A stretch of 64,000 bases of DNA from Candidatus Peribacteria bacterium (GTDB lineage Bacteria; Patescibacteriota; Gracilibacteria; Peribacterales; Peribacteraceae), in NCBI GenBank assembly GCA_943350395.1, contig CALRAD010000003.1:45044-109043 (forward strand), in the 5' to 3' direction. Below are positions 28,061-38,010 of the stretch, in pieces. Numbering within the stretch: the stretch's first letter is position 1; every line of letters starts with the position of its first letter. The translations under genes were made by a program, and so were the position numbers. The notes beneath the pieces were generated by a model. That model saw only the letters and a program-made list of their open reading frames with translations. It did not search any database and was not told where the DNA came from.

Positions 28061-29133
28061 GTTTTCGGGGGAGGAGACAGTTTGAAGAGTATTTCACCGC
28101 TCGGGTACGTACTCAGCTTCTGCGCTTTGCTGTTCATCTCTCCGCATTTCACCGTCATCATGGTCTCGTCTTTCGTGATAGAGGTCTCGAAGCTCCATTT
28201 GAATTTATCCATCACCACCGCATAGTCGGCGGAGTCTGCTGCGTCCGGCTCCGATGAAATCCGGATCGGGTAGCTGAAGTACCGGAGCAGCTTCTCTTTG
28301 AAGTTCGTTCCATCGCGACAGACGTAGACCGTCGTGTTCTTCGGTTCTTTCGCCAGCGACAAGAGCACCTCTGCAAGTGAGTGGACCGATCCTGCTTCGT
28401 CGTACGTACCTTCCGCGTACTCCCTCGTGTGTTCTACCGTGTACTTGAGAAGATCGATGGCAAATCGTGCCTGATAGAGAAGGCTTCCGACGATCAGCGT
28501 CATGAGAATGGTTTTTCTGCAGTGCTTGTTCGGGCTTAGAATACAGCAGAGAAGCACGACGATGATCGTCAGGATTGCAAGCATCACCGTAAACGAACGT
28601 CCGAGCATTCGGTAGCCCCGAAGCGCGTGATAGCTGCTTGGCGTATAGAATTCCTTGGTGAAAAGATGTCTGGTTGCTGCGATTGCGATGTTTTGTGAGC
28701 CCTCGGTTTTGAATTCAATCGAACTGAATGCCGCGTTTGTTTTTTCTTCTTTGCCAAGCAGATTGATGAGCCATTTCTGGTTCTTCATCGACCAACCGGG
28801 AGACACCGTCAGATCGATTTGTATCGTTCCTTCCTCCGCGGCAGGCAGCGTAAATCGCATGTAGTCCGTCGGCACATAGCTTTCGTTTGCCTGCATCGGC
28901 ACCATGTAAATCTCGAGCGGATCGCTGCTTTGGTATGTGATTTCGAGGATTCCTCCCAGACCTTCGACGGTGGTCGAGGCACTGCTTTTCATCGTCATCA
29001 GCGCCTGTTCGAGCGTGTGCGATTCGTCTATCAACGCTGGCGTAATGTGCAGTGTCTGTGCGTGCACGAGGAAAGGCACAAACGCAGCGCAAAGCAGTGC
29101 GAGTGAGCCGGTGATGGTTTTCCCTGCAGGCAT
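28057..29133 (-). CDS. Hypothetical secreted/membrane protein
   Basis: Signal peptide 'TITGSLALLCAAFVPFLVHAQ', internal TM pair, 4-nt overlap with the downstream GT-C-like gene. Confidence 0.65.
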   Translation of the reverse strand: MPAGKTITGSLALLCAAFVPFLVHAQTLHITPALIDESHTLEQALMTMKSSASTTVEGLGGILEITYQSSDPLEIYMVPMQANESYVPTDYMRFTLPAAEEGTIQIDLTVSPGWSMKNQKWLINLLGKEEKTNAAFSSIEFKTEGSQNIAIAATRHLFTKEFYTPSSYHALRGYRMLGRSFTVMLAILTIIVVLLCCILSPNKHCRKTILMTLIVGSLLYQARFAIDLLKYTVEHTREYAEGTYDEAGSVHSLAEVLLSLAKEPKNTTVYVCRDGTNFKEKLLRYFSYPIRISSEPDAADSADYAVVMDKFKWSFETSITKDETMMTVKCGEMNSKAQKLSTYPSGEILFKLSPPPKT

Positions 29134-29198
29134 AGCCTTGGGAAGATTGTACACTTTCTCCAGACTTCGGCTACAATGCGTTTCACTCTTCATTTTTT

Positions 29199-29594
29199 AT
29201 GCCAACCACCAAGCAAGATCTTTCGGCTCTTACGAAACTCGGCAAAACTTCGGCTCCTTCTCGCACACTCGAAGTGTTCCCGAGTCACGGAGCAAAGAAT
29301 ATGGAGGTAACGTTGCATTGCAGCGAATTCACCTGCGTGTGTCCGCTTACGGGTCAGCCGGATTTCGCGACCATCGATATTTCGTATGTTCCGAAAGACT
29401 TTATCGTCGAATCGAAGTCGATGAAGCTGTATCTCGAGACATTCAGGAGCGTCGGCATCTTTCATGAGCACCTCGCTGTCGACATCGGCAAAGATTTTCT
29501 GAAGTTCGTGAAACCGAAATCAGTGTCAGTTACTGTTCATTTCAACGTTCGCGGAGGTATTGCGATTGATGCGAAATGGAGCCATGGATATTAG
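29199..29594 (+). CDS. queF: NADPH-dependent 7-cyano-7-deazaguanine reductase
   Basis: 'EFTCVCPLTGQPDFATIDISYVPKDFIVESKSMKLYLETFRSVGIFHEHLA' QueF signature. Confidence 0.95.
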   Translation: MPTTKQDLSALTKLGKTSAPSRTLEVFPSHGAKNMEVTLHCSEFTCVCPLTGQPDFATIDISYVPKDFIVESKSMKLYLETFRSVGIFHEHLAVDIGKDFLKFVKPKSVSVTVHFNVRGGIAIDAKWSHGY

Positions 29595-29622
29595 TATCGT
29601 AAACCGCTACTCTATGCGCGTT

Positions 29623-29698
29623 CGGGACGTAGCTCAGTTGGTAGAGCGCCTGGTTTGGGACCAGGAGGCCGCGAGTTCGAGCCCCGCCGTCCCGACCA
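29623..29698 (+). tRNA. tRNA-Pro (anticodon TGG), CCA encoded
   Basis: CGGGACG/CGTCCCG acceptor, CCTGG-TTTGGGA-CCAGG anticodon arm, terminal ACCA. Confidence 0.95.
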
Positions 29699-29704
29699 AA
29701 GACA

Positions 29705-31474
29705 TTAAAACTTCTGCTTCTCCCACAGCTCAAAGAACCTCCCTCTCTTTGCGTACAGTTCGTCAAAGCTTCCCGATTCGATGATCTTTCCGCCCTCCAG
29801 GACGAGAATGCGGTCCATTTCTTTGATGGTCGTGAGTCGGTGTGCGATAACGACCGCCGTGACGTTCTGGAAGAAACGATGCAGCGAATCTCTGATTTTC
29901 GCTTCGGACTCCAGATCGAGATGCGAGGTGGCTTCGTCGAGGAAGAGGATCTCCGGCTGCTTGAAGACTGCTCTCGCGATGCCGACGCGCTGCTTCTCGC
30001 CACCGGAGAGTTTGATGCCTTTCTCTCCGATGAGTGTCGAGAGTCCGTTGGGCAAACGATCGAGGAAGTCTCGCACGTGAGCGGTTTCGATTGCCTGCGA
30101 CAGGAGTGTTTTGTCTTCCGCATGGGAAATATTGGCGAGCGTGATGTTATCGAGCAGCGTGAAATTGAAGACTTCGGTGTCTTGGAGAACGACTGCGGTC
30201 TTCCGGAAGAAATCACTCCGACGGATGTCTCGAAGCGGTACGTCGCCGATTGCGATATTGCCAACGTAATTTTCGTGTTCCTTGAGAAGCAATTTGAAGA
30301 GCGTGGATTTGCCGGCGCCCGATACGCCGACGATGCCGATACGTTCGCCTCGTCGTATCGTGAAAGAAATTTCGTCGAGTACTTTCTGCTTGCCGTACGA
30401 GAACGAGAGATTCGAAACGGCAATGCTGTTCCATGACACAGGGAACGACTGCTTGCCATGCTCTTCATCGATACGGACAGGCTCATGCAGGATATCGCGC
30501 ATTCTCGAGATGCCGTACTTCGAGACGATGAAATCAAGGGAGAGATCCGAGAGTTGCTGGATCGATTCCCAAATGTAGTTGAAGTAGTTGAAGAAGAGCA
30601 CTAAAAATCCGACGTCGCGTCTGCCATGAAAGACGTCGAGAGCGATGAAACACATGATGCCGACACGGAAGCACTGCGCCCAGAGATTGAGGACGATGTT
30701 TCGGATGCGGAAGCATCGAATGCGTACGAGGATTTTTTGGAAGAGATATTCGATATTTTTGCTGATGATGCCGAGGAGTCCTTCCTGCATGCCGAGAACT
30801 TTGACGCTCCGGACATTGCTTAAGCCTTCGAATACGACACCTTGTAGTTCTTCATCAGCCGTATTCACCATGTGCTCTGCCCGCCCCGCCCGCCCTGTAA
30901 GAACGTACGAGAATGTAAAATAGGTGAGGAGGAAGAAAAGCGTGGCTGCGCCCACGAACGGATCGAATGCGGCGAGGATTGGGATCATTCCTCCGAAGCG
31001 CACGAATGCAGGGATGCCGGTCCGAAACCAGATGCGAGAAAGTCGGTTTATTCCTTCTGTTCCTCGTTGGATCTTCTTGAGCTTCGATCCTGCATTCTCT
31101 CTTTCATGCCATGTGAGATCGAGCCTGAAGAGGTGAGCGATTGTCGCAAGTTGCATGTTGAGTGCCGTACGCTCCGCGATGCGATTGCCGATGGCATCGA
31201 CGACCTGGTCACAGCTGTAGTGCCAGATTGATACGAGGACCCAGAGGATGAAGATTGTTCGGATCTTCTCCATCGTTCCTGCTCCGATGTCCTCGGTGAG
31301 AAGATTCACGAGTGTCGCCATCGCAAACGGCGGATAGAGCCAGACGATTGCGCCGGTGAGTGCGAGCACGCAGGTACCGAGGAACGTCCAGCGACGTTTG
31401 CCCAAAAACTCCCAGAGATCGCGGATGAGCGCGATTGTCGAATATGCCGGCGTTTCAGTATTTTCCGTCCTCAT
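29705..31474 (-). CDS. ABC transporter, fused permease/ATPase
   Basis: 'GIVGVSGAGKSTLFKLLL', 'LSGGEKQRVGIARAVFKQPEILFLDEATSHLDLESE', six TM N-terminal region. Confidence 0.93.
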   Translation of the reverse strand: MRTENTETPAYSTIALIRDLWEFLGKRRWTFLGTCVLALTGAIVWLYPPFAMATLVNLLTEDIGAGTMEKIRTIFILWVLVSIWHYSCDQVVDAIGNRIAERTALNMQLATIAHLFRLDLTWHERENAGSKLKKIQRGTEGINRLSRIWFRTGIPAFVRFGGMIPILAAFDPFVGAATLFFLLTYFTFSYVLTGRAGRAEHMVNTADEELQGVVFEGLSNVRSVKVLGMQEGLLGIISKNIEYLFQKILVRIRCFRIRNIVLNLWAQCFRVGIMCFIALDVFHGRRDVGFLVLFFNYFNYIWESIQQLSDLSLDFIVSKYGISRMRDILHEPVRIDEEHGKQSFPVSWNSIAVSNLSFSYGKQKVLDEISFTIRRGERIGIVGVSGAGKSTLFKLLLKEHENYVGNIAIGDVPLRDIRRSDFFRKTAVVLQDTEVFNFTLLDNITLANISHAEDKTLLSQAIETAHVRDFLDRLPNGLSTLIGEKGIKLSGGEKQRVGIARAVFKQPEILFLDEATSHLDLESEAKIRDSLHRFFQNVTAVVIAHRLTTIKEMDRILVLEGGKIIESGSFDELYAKRGRFFELWEKQKF

Positions 31475-31526
31475 GCACCGAGTCTACAGCAAGGCGCGAA
31501 TGCCTGTCTGCGGCTATACTGAGCCT

Positions 31527-32204
31527 ATGGTCATCTCCGAAATTTTCCACTCACTTCAGGGCGAAGGACGAACAGTCGGAACACCGTGCGTGTTCGTGCG
31601 ACTCGGCATGTGCAATTTGAAGTGCAATTTTTGCGATACGCCGTATACGTGGAAAGAAGGACATGAGGATTACAGTGACGAAGCGAACGAACGTATCATG
31701 GAAGCTGTCTCAAAAATTCTAGAGGAATTTCCGTACACCCATACGATCGTCTGGACCGGTGGTGAGCCGATGATGCAGCAGCGCGATATTGTCGCCGCGA
31801 TCGATTATCTGAATCAGCGATTTGCTTCCCGAAGACTTGAACACGAAGTGGAAACGAACGGGACGATTCTCGCGCAGCCCGTATTCGATGAGCGCATCGA
31901 TCGCTACAACTGTTCGCCGAAAACCGCGATGTCAGGGAATTCGCAGTACTCGGTGAAGCTGAAGAACTTCGAGAAGACCACGTATAAGTTTGTGGTCGGC
32001 GACAAAGATCATTGCGCCGAGGCTTTAGCGGAAATCGAGCGTCAGAAACTCCCGAGAGGGCGGTGCATGTTCATGGTGCTCGGGACGACAGCGAAAGAGA
32101 TGCAGGAGCGTTCGCCAGCGATTGCCGAAGTCTGCAAGAGAGAGGGGATAGCGCTGTGTCTGCGACTACAGTGTATTATTTGGGGTGACAAACGCGGCGT
32201 ATGA
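31527..32204 (+). CDS. queE: 7-carboxy-7-deazaguanine synthase (radical SAM)
   Basis: 'MVISEIFHSLQGEGRTVGTPCVFVRLGMCNLKCNFCDTPYTW', 'WTGGEPMMQ'. Confidence 0.93.
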   Translation: MVISEIFHSLQGEGRTVGTPCVFVRLGMCNLKCNFCDTPYTWKEGHEDYSDEANERIMEAVSKILEEFPYTHTIVWTGGEPMMQQRDIVAAIDYLNQRFASRRLEHEVETNGTILAQPVFDERIDRYNCSPKTAMSGNSQYSVKLKNFEKTTYKFVVGDKDHCAEALAEIERQKLPRGRCMFMVLGTTAKEMQERSPAIAEVCKREGIALCLRLQCIIWGDKRGV

Positions 32205-32926
32205 GAACGATCAACGAAATCCTCACAGGCTACACCGATGACACGCTTCTGCCTCCCGTAGGCAGCAGCGGAGTACAGATACTGTCAGGCGGAATGGATT
32301 CGGTCACGCTCCTGCATTTTTTGGTGAAGCACAGAAAGTGCACGATGAAAGCGCTGTCGTTTGAGTACGGACAAAAACACTGGAAGGAATTGGAGTGTGC
32401 GAAAAAGAATTGCGAAGAACTCGGGGTAGAGCATTCTATCGTTGCGTTGCCGTTCATCAGTGCACTCTTCCAGAGTGCGCTCCTCACGGGAGGCAGTGAT
32501 ATTCCGGAAGGTCACTATCAAGCCGAAAACATGAAGCAGACTGTTGTGCCGAACAGAAACATGATCATGAGTTCTATTGCCGTTGGTTTTGGCCAGAGCT
32601 CCGGATGTTCGTTTCTCTCCCTCGGTGTGCATGCCGGAGATCACGCGATCTATCCCGATTGCCGCAGCGAGTTCATCGATGCCTTCAGAGCTGCGGTCGA
32701 GCTCTCAGATTGGAATCCGTTCACAGTCTTTGCACCGTTCCAGCGCATGACGAAGATCGAGATTCTCGAGATCGGGTTGCAGCTAAAGCCTCCCGTGAAC
32801 TACGGCAGCACGTGGACGTGTTATAAAGGAGAGGAAAAAGCTTGTGGCAAATGCGGAGCTTGTCAGGAGAGGCTTGAGGCATTTTCCGTACTCAAGATCG
32901 CTGATCCGTGTGTGTATGGAAAATAG
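32201..32926 (+). CDS. queC: 7-cyano-7-deazaguanine synthase
   Basis: 'LSGGMDSVTLLHFLV', 'LSFEYGQKHWKELECAKKN', 'VPNRNMIMSSIA', C-terminal 'CYKGEEKACGKCGACQERLEAF'. Confidence 0.94.
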   Translation: MRTINEILTGYTDDTLLPPVGSSGVQILSGGMDSVTLLHFLVKHRKCTMKALSFEYGQKHWKELECAKKNCEELGVEHSIVALPFISALFQSALLTGGSDIPEGHYQAENMKQTVVPNRNMIMSSIAVGFGQSSGCSFLSLGVHAGDHAIYPDCRSEFIDAFRAAVELSDWNPFTVFAPFQRMTKIEILEIGLQLKPPVNYGSTWTCYKGEEKACGKCGACQERLEAFSVLKIADPCVYGK

Positions 32927-33134
32927 AAACATCATTCCTATCGGTCCCTATTTTGCACATCCGCCTCCACGGCAGTCGGTGCATACGCCTCGACAGGCTC
33001 AGTTGCCATTTCCTATTACCGGAAGTCCGGTAAAACTGCTGAGTGTGAGAGACGGAACCATAAGAGATTACCGTCGTCTTATGGCGTATACGCAGATCGA
33101 TGTTTCATCGAACGGAATCACCATTGTGGAGTAG
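32919..33134 (+). CDS. Small hypothetical protein, 71 aa
   Basis: ATG overlaps queC stop by 8 nt; ends just before rarA; operon-like. Confidence 0.5.
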   Translation, partial: ENRNIIPIGPYFAHPPPRQSVHTPRQAQLPFPITGSPVKLLSVRDGTIRDYRRLMAYTQIDVSSNGITIVE

Positions 33135-33158
33135 CGACTGGTGTATCATCGTTTTCCA

Positions 33159-34400
33159 ATGGACTCTCATGCTCCTCTCGCATACCGGCTCCGTCCGAAA
33201 ACTCTTGATGATTTTGCAGGTCAGGAGGAAATCGCAGGACAGGGAACTCCTCTTCGGAAAGCGATAGAACAGGACATCCTCTCATCGGTTATCTTTGCAG
33301 GCCCTCCAGGAACGGGAAAGACAACGCTTGCAAAAATTATCGCCGAGGCGACGAAGGCAAACTTCACTCAGCTGAATGCTGTGACAAGCGGTGTGAAAGA
33401 CATCAAAGAAGTGTGTACGCAGGCGGCGGCACTTCGAGAATCTGTGAAGCATGGGGGAGCGATGTTTCCCACATCCGGGCGAACGGTACTCTTCATCGAT
33501 GAGATCCATCGGTTCAATAAATCGCAGCAGGATGCGCTTCTGCCATCGGTTGAGAGCGGAAGCATCATTCTGATCGGTGCGACGACCGAGAATCCTTATT
33601 TCTCAGTCAACAGTGCGCTGATCTCGAGATCGCAGGTCTATCTGCTCAAGCCGCATGCAGTCGAGTCTCTCGAAAAAATACTTGAGCGAGCATTGAAGAG
33701 TAAAGAAGGTTTTGACGGAAAAATCCAGATGCATCCGGATGCCATCAAAAAAGTGGCAGAGATGAGTAACGGCGATGCGCGCATTGCCCTAAATCTTCTG
33801 GAGCTTGCAGTGCTGATGATTGGCACGAAGATCACAAGAGAGGATGCGGAAAAGCTCTTACAGCAGAGGTCGATGCGGTACGACAAAAAAGGCGAAGATC
33901 ACTACGACACGGTTTCCGCATTCATTAAAACGCTTCGAGGAAGCGACGCGTCGGCTTCACTTCTTTGGATGTACAAGATGCTACAGTCGGGAGAGGATCC
34001 GAATTTCATCTTCAGGCGCATGGCGATCTTTGCAAGTGAGGATATTGGCAATGCAGATCCACATGCGCTTGTCCTCGTGACCTCTGCATGGGATTCTTTT
34101 TTGAAAGTGGGTCTTCCGGAAGGCGAGTATTTTCTGTCACAAGCGTGCACGTATCTGGCAAACGCGAAGAAGGGCGATGCCGTCAAAGTCGCGATGATGG
34201 AGGTAAAATCGATTATTGAATCGGGTATGCCGCTCGAGGTGCCGATGCATCTTCGGAATGCTCCCGTGAAAGCCATGAGCGAGAAACACGGCTACGGAAA
34301 AGGCTACAAGTATCCCCATGATTTCAAAGACGCAAAAGTTGATGAGGATTATTTTCCGATTGGGTACGAAGGCAAGAGAGCATTGTATCGAGTGATATGA
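33159..34400 (+). CDS. rarA: Replication-associated recombination protein A (AAA ATPase)
   Basis: 'LAYRLRPKTLDDFAGQEEIAGQGTPLRKAIEQ', 'FAGPPGTGKTTLAKIIA', 'FIDEIHRFNKSQQDALLP'. Confidence 0.96.
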   Translation: MDSHAPLAYRLRPKTLDDFAGQEEIAGQGTPLRKAIEQDILSSVIFAGPPGTGKTTLAKIIAEATKANFTQLNAVTSGVKDIKEVCTQAAALRESVKHGGAMFPTSGRTVLFIDEIHRFNKSQQDALLPSVESGSIILIGATTENPYFSVNSALISRSQVYLLKPHAVESLEKILERALKSKEGFDGKIQMHPDAIKKVAEMSNGDARIALNLLELAVLMIGTKITREDAEKLLQQRSMRYDKKGEDHYDTVSAFIKTLRGSDASASLLWMYKMLQSGEDPNFIFRRMAIFASEDIGNADPHALVLVTSAWDSFLKVGLPEGEYFLSQACTYLANAKKGDAVKVAMMEVKSIIESGMPLEVPMHLRNAPVKAMSEKHGYGKGYKYPHDFKDAKVDEDYFPIGYEGKRALYRVI

Positions 34401-34481
34401 AGAAACATGCGCAGTGCAAGACTTGCGAAAAATATGAAAATGAAGTATAATGTAATCAATACAAACTTCCTTTTCTCTTCT

Positions 34482-36323
34482 ATGAAGAACTTTTCTTTCG
34501 CGGAACAGCGTTTGATCGGCTATGAACAGGTGCAAAGAGAAAATCTATCGGTTGCTTCCGAAAAAGCTGAAGTCGATCCCCGTGATCGAAGTGTCGAAAT
34601 CAATGATGCTCGAGCAAAATTGCAGAGGCAGATTAAAGAATTGGAATCAAGAACAGGCAAGATGGGTCCGGATCTTGCGAACAAATGGCAGAACTATGTT
34701 GGGAATCGCAGGGGTGAGATTGAAACAGCAATCAAGAAAAGCAACGATGGAACCGGGACGCAGCAGGCTGCTCTCGACGCGATTGAGAGGTGCTCGAAGG
34801 GGCTGAAGCCTGTTCTCGAGTACAAGTTTGAGGATGCTCTTCGGCAAGCTCCCTACACTATCGAGATGTCCCGCGAGGGTGTGCGTGTGACGGTTCCGAA
34901 TACAGGAGGAAAATACAAACCGTATTTGCGTACGGACAGGGGATTCTCTCAAAATGGAACGCTCGATGCATCAGGCAGGTATGAGTGGAAGATTCCCGGA
35001 CCATTGGCAACTGATGCTGTGCTTGTGGGATCCTACAATGATGCAGGAGTGGCGACGGAGACCCAGATTGATGCAAGGAAATCGACTCCGACCGACATCG
35101 CGAAAGGTCCAATGATTTCAATCGACAGTACGATTTCGGAAGCAAAGCCGAAGTTGAAGGAAACGGCTCCCGAGAAAAAGCGGATGGAGGAAGTAAAGCA
35201 GGCAGTGCCTCTTTCTCCTGGCGAACAAGTGAATGCAGACCTTTCCGATGATGAGAGAAAAGTCATGAAGCGATGGGATCTTGGGCCACTTCAAAGCACC
35301 ACGGACGGTGAAAAGCTTGTTTCAAGCTATGAAAGAGCGGGCTTGAGATTGGATCAACTTCAGAAGCAATTCTCAGACTTGAAATTGGGAGGAGTTGCTC
35401 CTGTCAGGGAAGGCGAAAAAACTGAGGACCAAAAAGCAATGGAGGCAGTTCAGGCCAGATATGCTGCCTTTCGACAAAAGAGGGCAAACGTAGAGACAGC
35501 GTATCAAGCGAAAGATAATGCGAGTAGATACGTGAATCAGGCATTGCCTGAAACGAAGGCAGCTTTTGATCAGGCTGCATCTGTTTATACAGAGCGTCGA
35601 GCAGAGTTGCAGGATGAGCCTGGCAAAATTATTGCAGAGATCCAACGAGTTTCAGAGCAGTTTGCAAACACTGTTCAGAGTACTTCGGAAGGAAACAACG
35701 TTGCTAAAAAAATTGAGGCTGCACTGAAGTTACCTGCAGCTGAAAAGGTTGATGCGCTCGTGAATGGATTAGAGCTACCGGATGAGAAACTCATTCTTGA
35801 TTTGAAGCAGATACTCAATGCATGTGACGACGAAGTGAAGACAGATGTTCAGCAACCCGATCTCAGTGAACTTCATCCCGATATGGATTTCGGCGGAAAG
35901 CTGATCGTTTACGATGCAGCAGTCTATAATCTCCGCGAGAAAGGAGGCAGTTTCACCAAATTAGATCCGATGGTTGCAAAGGCTGAGAGAGTTGCCAGCC
36001 AGTTGCAAAAAACGGAACGCCCCGAAGAAATTGTTGCTCAAACTTTGAAATTTGCTCGTAGACAAATGTATCTGGAGGCTCTGAAGAAACTTGTTAAGGA
36101 ATTGAAAACTGCGAGACAATCGAGAGAAGATCTTTCGGTTGGTACGCTTGATAAGAGAATGGAGCAATCCATGACCGATGCGGAAAAATATCGCTTCTTT
36201 CAAGTGAAGAATATGGGCGAATCCGAGATGCAATTCTTGGGACAAAGAAGGGGGGATCAGACAAAAATTGAGGAAATTCAAAAATTGATCGATAAGCAAA
36301 AGAAAGAAGAAAAGAAATCCTGA
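34482..36323 (+). CDS. Hypothetical coiled-coil protein
   Basis: Long Lys/Glu/Gln-rich helical ORF starting MKNFSFAEQRLIGYEQ. Confidence 0.75.
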   Translation: MKNFSFAEQRLIGYEQVQRENLSVASEKAEVDPRDRSVEINDARAKLQRQIKELESRTGKMGPDLANKWQNYVGNRRGEIETAIKKSNDGTGTQQAALDAIERCSKGLKPVLEYKFEDALRQAPYTIEMSREGVRVTVPNTGGKYKPYLRTDRGFSQNGTLDASGRYEWKIPGPLATDAVLVGSYNDAGVATETQIDARKSTPTDIAKGPMISIDSTISEAKPKLKETAPEKKRMEEVKQAVPLSPGEQVNADLSDDERKVMKRWDLGPLQSTTDGEKLVSSYERAGLRLDQLQKQFSDLKLGGVAPVREGEKTEDQKAMEAVQARYAAFRQKRANVETAYQAKDNASRYVNQALPETKAAFDQAASVYTERRAELQDEPGKIIAEIQRVSEQFANTVQSTSEGNNVAKKIEAALKLPAAEKVDALVNGLELPDEKLILDLKQILNACDDEVKTDVQQPDLSELHPDMDFGGKLIVYDAAVYNLREKGGSFTKLDPMVAKAERVASQLQKTERPEEIVAQTLKFARRQMYLEALKKLVKELKTARQSREDLSVGTLDKRMEQSMTDAEKYRFFQVKNMGESEMQFLGQRRGDQTKIEEIQKLIDKQKKEEKKS

Positions 36324-36349
36324 TCAGCAAAATTTCTACCATTTATCCG

Positions 36350-36934
36350 ATGCACACCCTCACACACCGTCTCCGGCTCTTTGCCCATCAGCATGACGAT
36401 ATTCCTGCATTCCATGCGGCGTATCTCGTCACGACGTTTCTTGTGGCAGCGGTGTTCAGTCTTGGTTATTTCGCGATTCTTATCGTGCTGCACATGATGC
36501 TCGATTACGTGAAGTATCGAGATTATTTCCGCTTTCCGCTGCGGTTGACTCTGAAGGCGATGATGCTCGAGAGCATCGTCGACATCGCACTTCTCTGTCT
36601 CTCGCTGACCCTCTCGGTGTACCTGAGCACGGGTCTCGCCCTCTCTCTTGTCTCCGGCGTTTTTCGCTCGAGTCTCACGCTCATCGCCGCTCTTGGAACG
36701 ATTATTCCGAAGATTCATATTCTCGAGCACCTTCTCGCCGTATTTCTCGATGTGCATTCGTACATGTATACGCCGCATGCCGACATTCGGCGACCGTTGT
36801 CCAAGATCAACAAGATCGCGCTCGGAACGATCATCGTGACTGTCCTTCTGCTCCTCCTTTCGATTGCACTCTTTCACGGACGAGAAGCAGAACTTTTGGA
36901 TCTGATACTCAGTCGACTGTCTCTGAAGCTGTAA
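36350..36934 (+). CDS. Hypothetical membrane protein, 194 aa
   Basis: Several TM segments (HAAYLVTTFLVAAVFSLGYFAILIVLHMML etc.). Confidence 0.7.
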   Translation: MHTLTHRLRLFAHQHDDIPAFHAAYLVTTFLVAAVFSLGYFAILIVLHMMLDYVKYRDYFRFPLRLTLKAMMLESIVDIALLCLSLTLSVYLSTGLALSLVSGVFRSSLTLIAALGTIIPKIHILEHLLAVFLDVHSYMYTPHADIRRPLSKINKIALGTIIVTVLLLLLSIALFHGREAELLDLILSRLSLKL

Positions 36935-37940
36935 CGTCCGGGGAACCGTCTGGAAAGTACTCCCGCTCGATTTCTTTGATGATGGAGAACCATTTTTTAT
37001 GCAATTCATTTTCCACGCCTTTTCCGTAACGCTTGATGAAATCGGCATACCGCTCGTCGAGTGTCACGATCCTGTCGAAGAGCACGCGTTTGTCCGCATA
37101 TGTCAGAAGTTTCTGTTCAATCGTTTCAGCGAGTGGCGTGCCGGCAAGTTGTATGCCGCTGTGCGTCGAGACGATGTTTCCGATGACCGAGTACCCGCGC
37201 TCTGCAAGAAATTTTTTCGCAGCTTCTTCGTGCGGAGTTCCGTATCGATTTCTCAGATCCGTCCAGATTTCTTTCTCATGTTCGCTTGGGTTGAAATCGC
37301 CGTCGGGCTCGTACGTTTTGAAATCGACGAAGCGAAGGAGATCGTGTGTGCGAGCGGCGGCATGCAGCGCCTGTCTTCTCATGAGGATGGGAGAACTTTC
37401 AGCAAGCAGCTGCATCAACTTGTCAGCGACCGCCGTCACTTGACTGATGTGTTTCTGTATGTGAACGGGGAGCCGTACATCCTGGATCCATGCGTCGATT
37501 TCGCCCTCACTTGGAACCGGGTGATCGAGAAAATCGCAGCGGATGATCCGCTTGTCTCTTTGGTCGTCAATATGCACATGGATGTGCGGGCCGATGCTGC
37601 TGCTGTCGATTCTTTCCGCCCACTCAATCAGTTTGATGCCATGGACATCGTTCGAGTGATCGAGAAATTGTTTGGCCTGCTTGGTACTCAGTCGGTAGAG
37701 ATCGATGTGCGTGAAGCGTTCGTATCGGTTTTCGAGTGCGTACGTTGGGCTTTGGACCCTATCTTTTACTCCGAGTCCTTCCGCAAAACCCTGTGCAAAG
37801 GTTGTCTTGCCCGCTCCCAGTTCACCAGTCAGTAAGACGATGAGATTTTCGTCATAGAGAGACTCTGCCAGCGATCGTCCCGAAACCCTTGTTTCTTCGC
37901 TTGTAAGAGCCTCTAGAGTGCTGTCAGAGTAGATTGACAT
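36909..37940 (-). CDS. tsaE: TsaE (t6A biosynthesis ATPase) fused to a C-terminal HD-type phosphohydrolase-like domain
   Basis: N-term 'LIVLLTGELGAGKTTFAQGFAEGLGVKDRVQSPTYALENRYE...HIDLYRL'; C-term 'HISQVTAVADKLMQLL...ALHAAARTHDLLRFVDF'. Confidence 0.82.
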   Translation of the reverse strand: MSIYSDSTLEALTSEETRVSGRSLAESLYDENLIVLLTGELGAGKTTFAQGFAEGLGVKDRVQSPTYALENRYERFTHIDLYRLSTKQAKQFLDHSNDVHGIKLIEWAERIDSSSIGPHIHVHIDDQRDKRIIRCDFLDHPVPSEGEIDAWIQDVRLPVHIQKHISQVTAVADKLMQLLAESSPILMRRQALHAAARTHDLLRFVDFKTYEPDGDFNPSEHEKEIWTDLRNRYGTPHEEAAKKFLAERGYSVIGNIVSTHSGIQLAGTPLAETIEQKLLTYADKRVLFDRIVTLDERYADFIKRYGKGVENELHKKWFSIIKEIEREYFPDGSPDVTASETVD

Positions 37941-38010
37941 TATATTATAATAACACTATAATAGTTACTGTAAAGATCTCACAAACTCACACTCATCCTA
38001 TCACGCCTTC

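Noticed and set aside
29140-29160. GTACAC half-site in 'GATTGTACACTTTC' upstream of the 29133 minus gene
   Set aside because: Only one arm of the GTGTAC-N4-GTACAC palindrome is present.
36278-37048. 256-aa minus-strand ORF
   Set aside because: Antisense to the 194-aa membrane protein and overlapping the tsaE-HD end; His/Arg/Glu-rich shadow frame.
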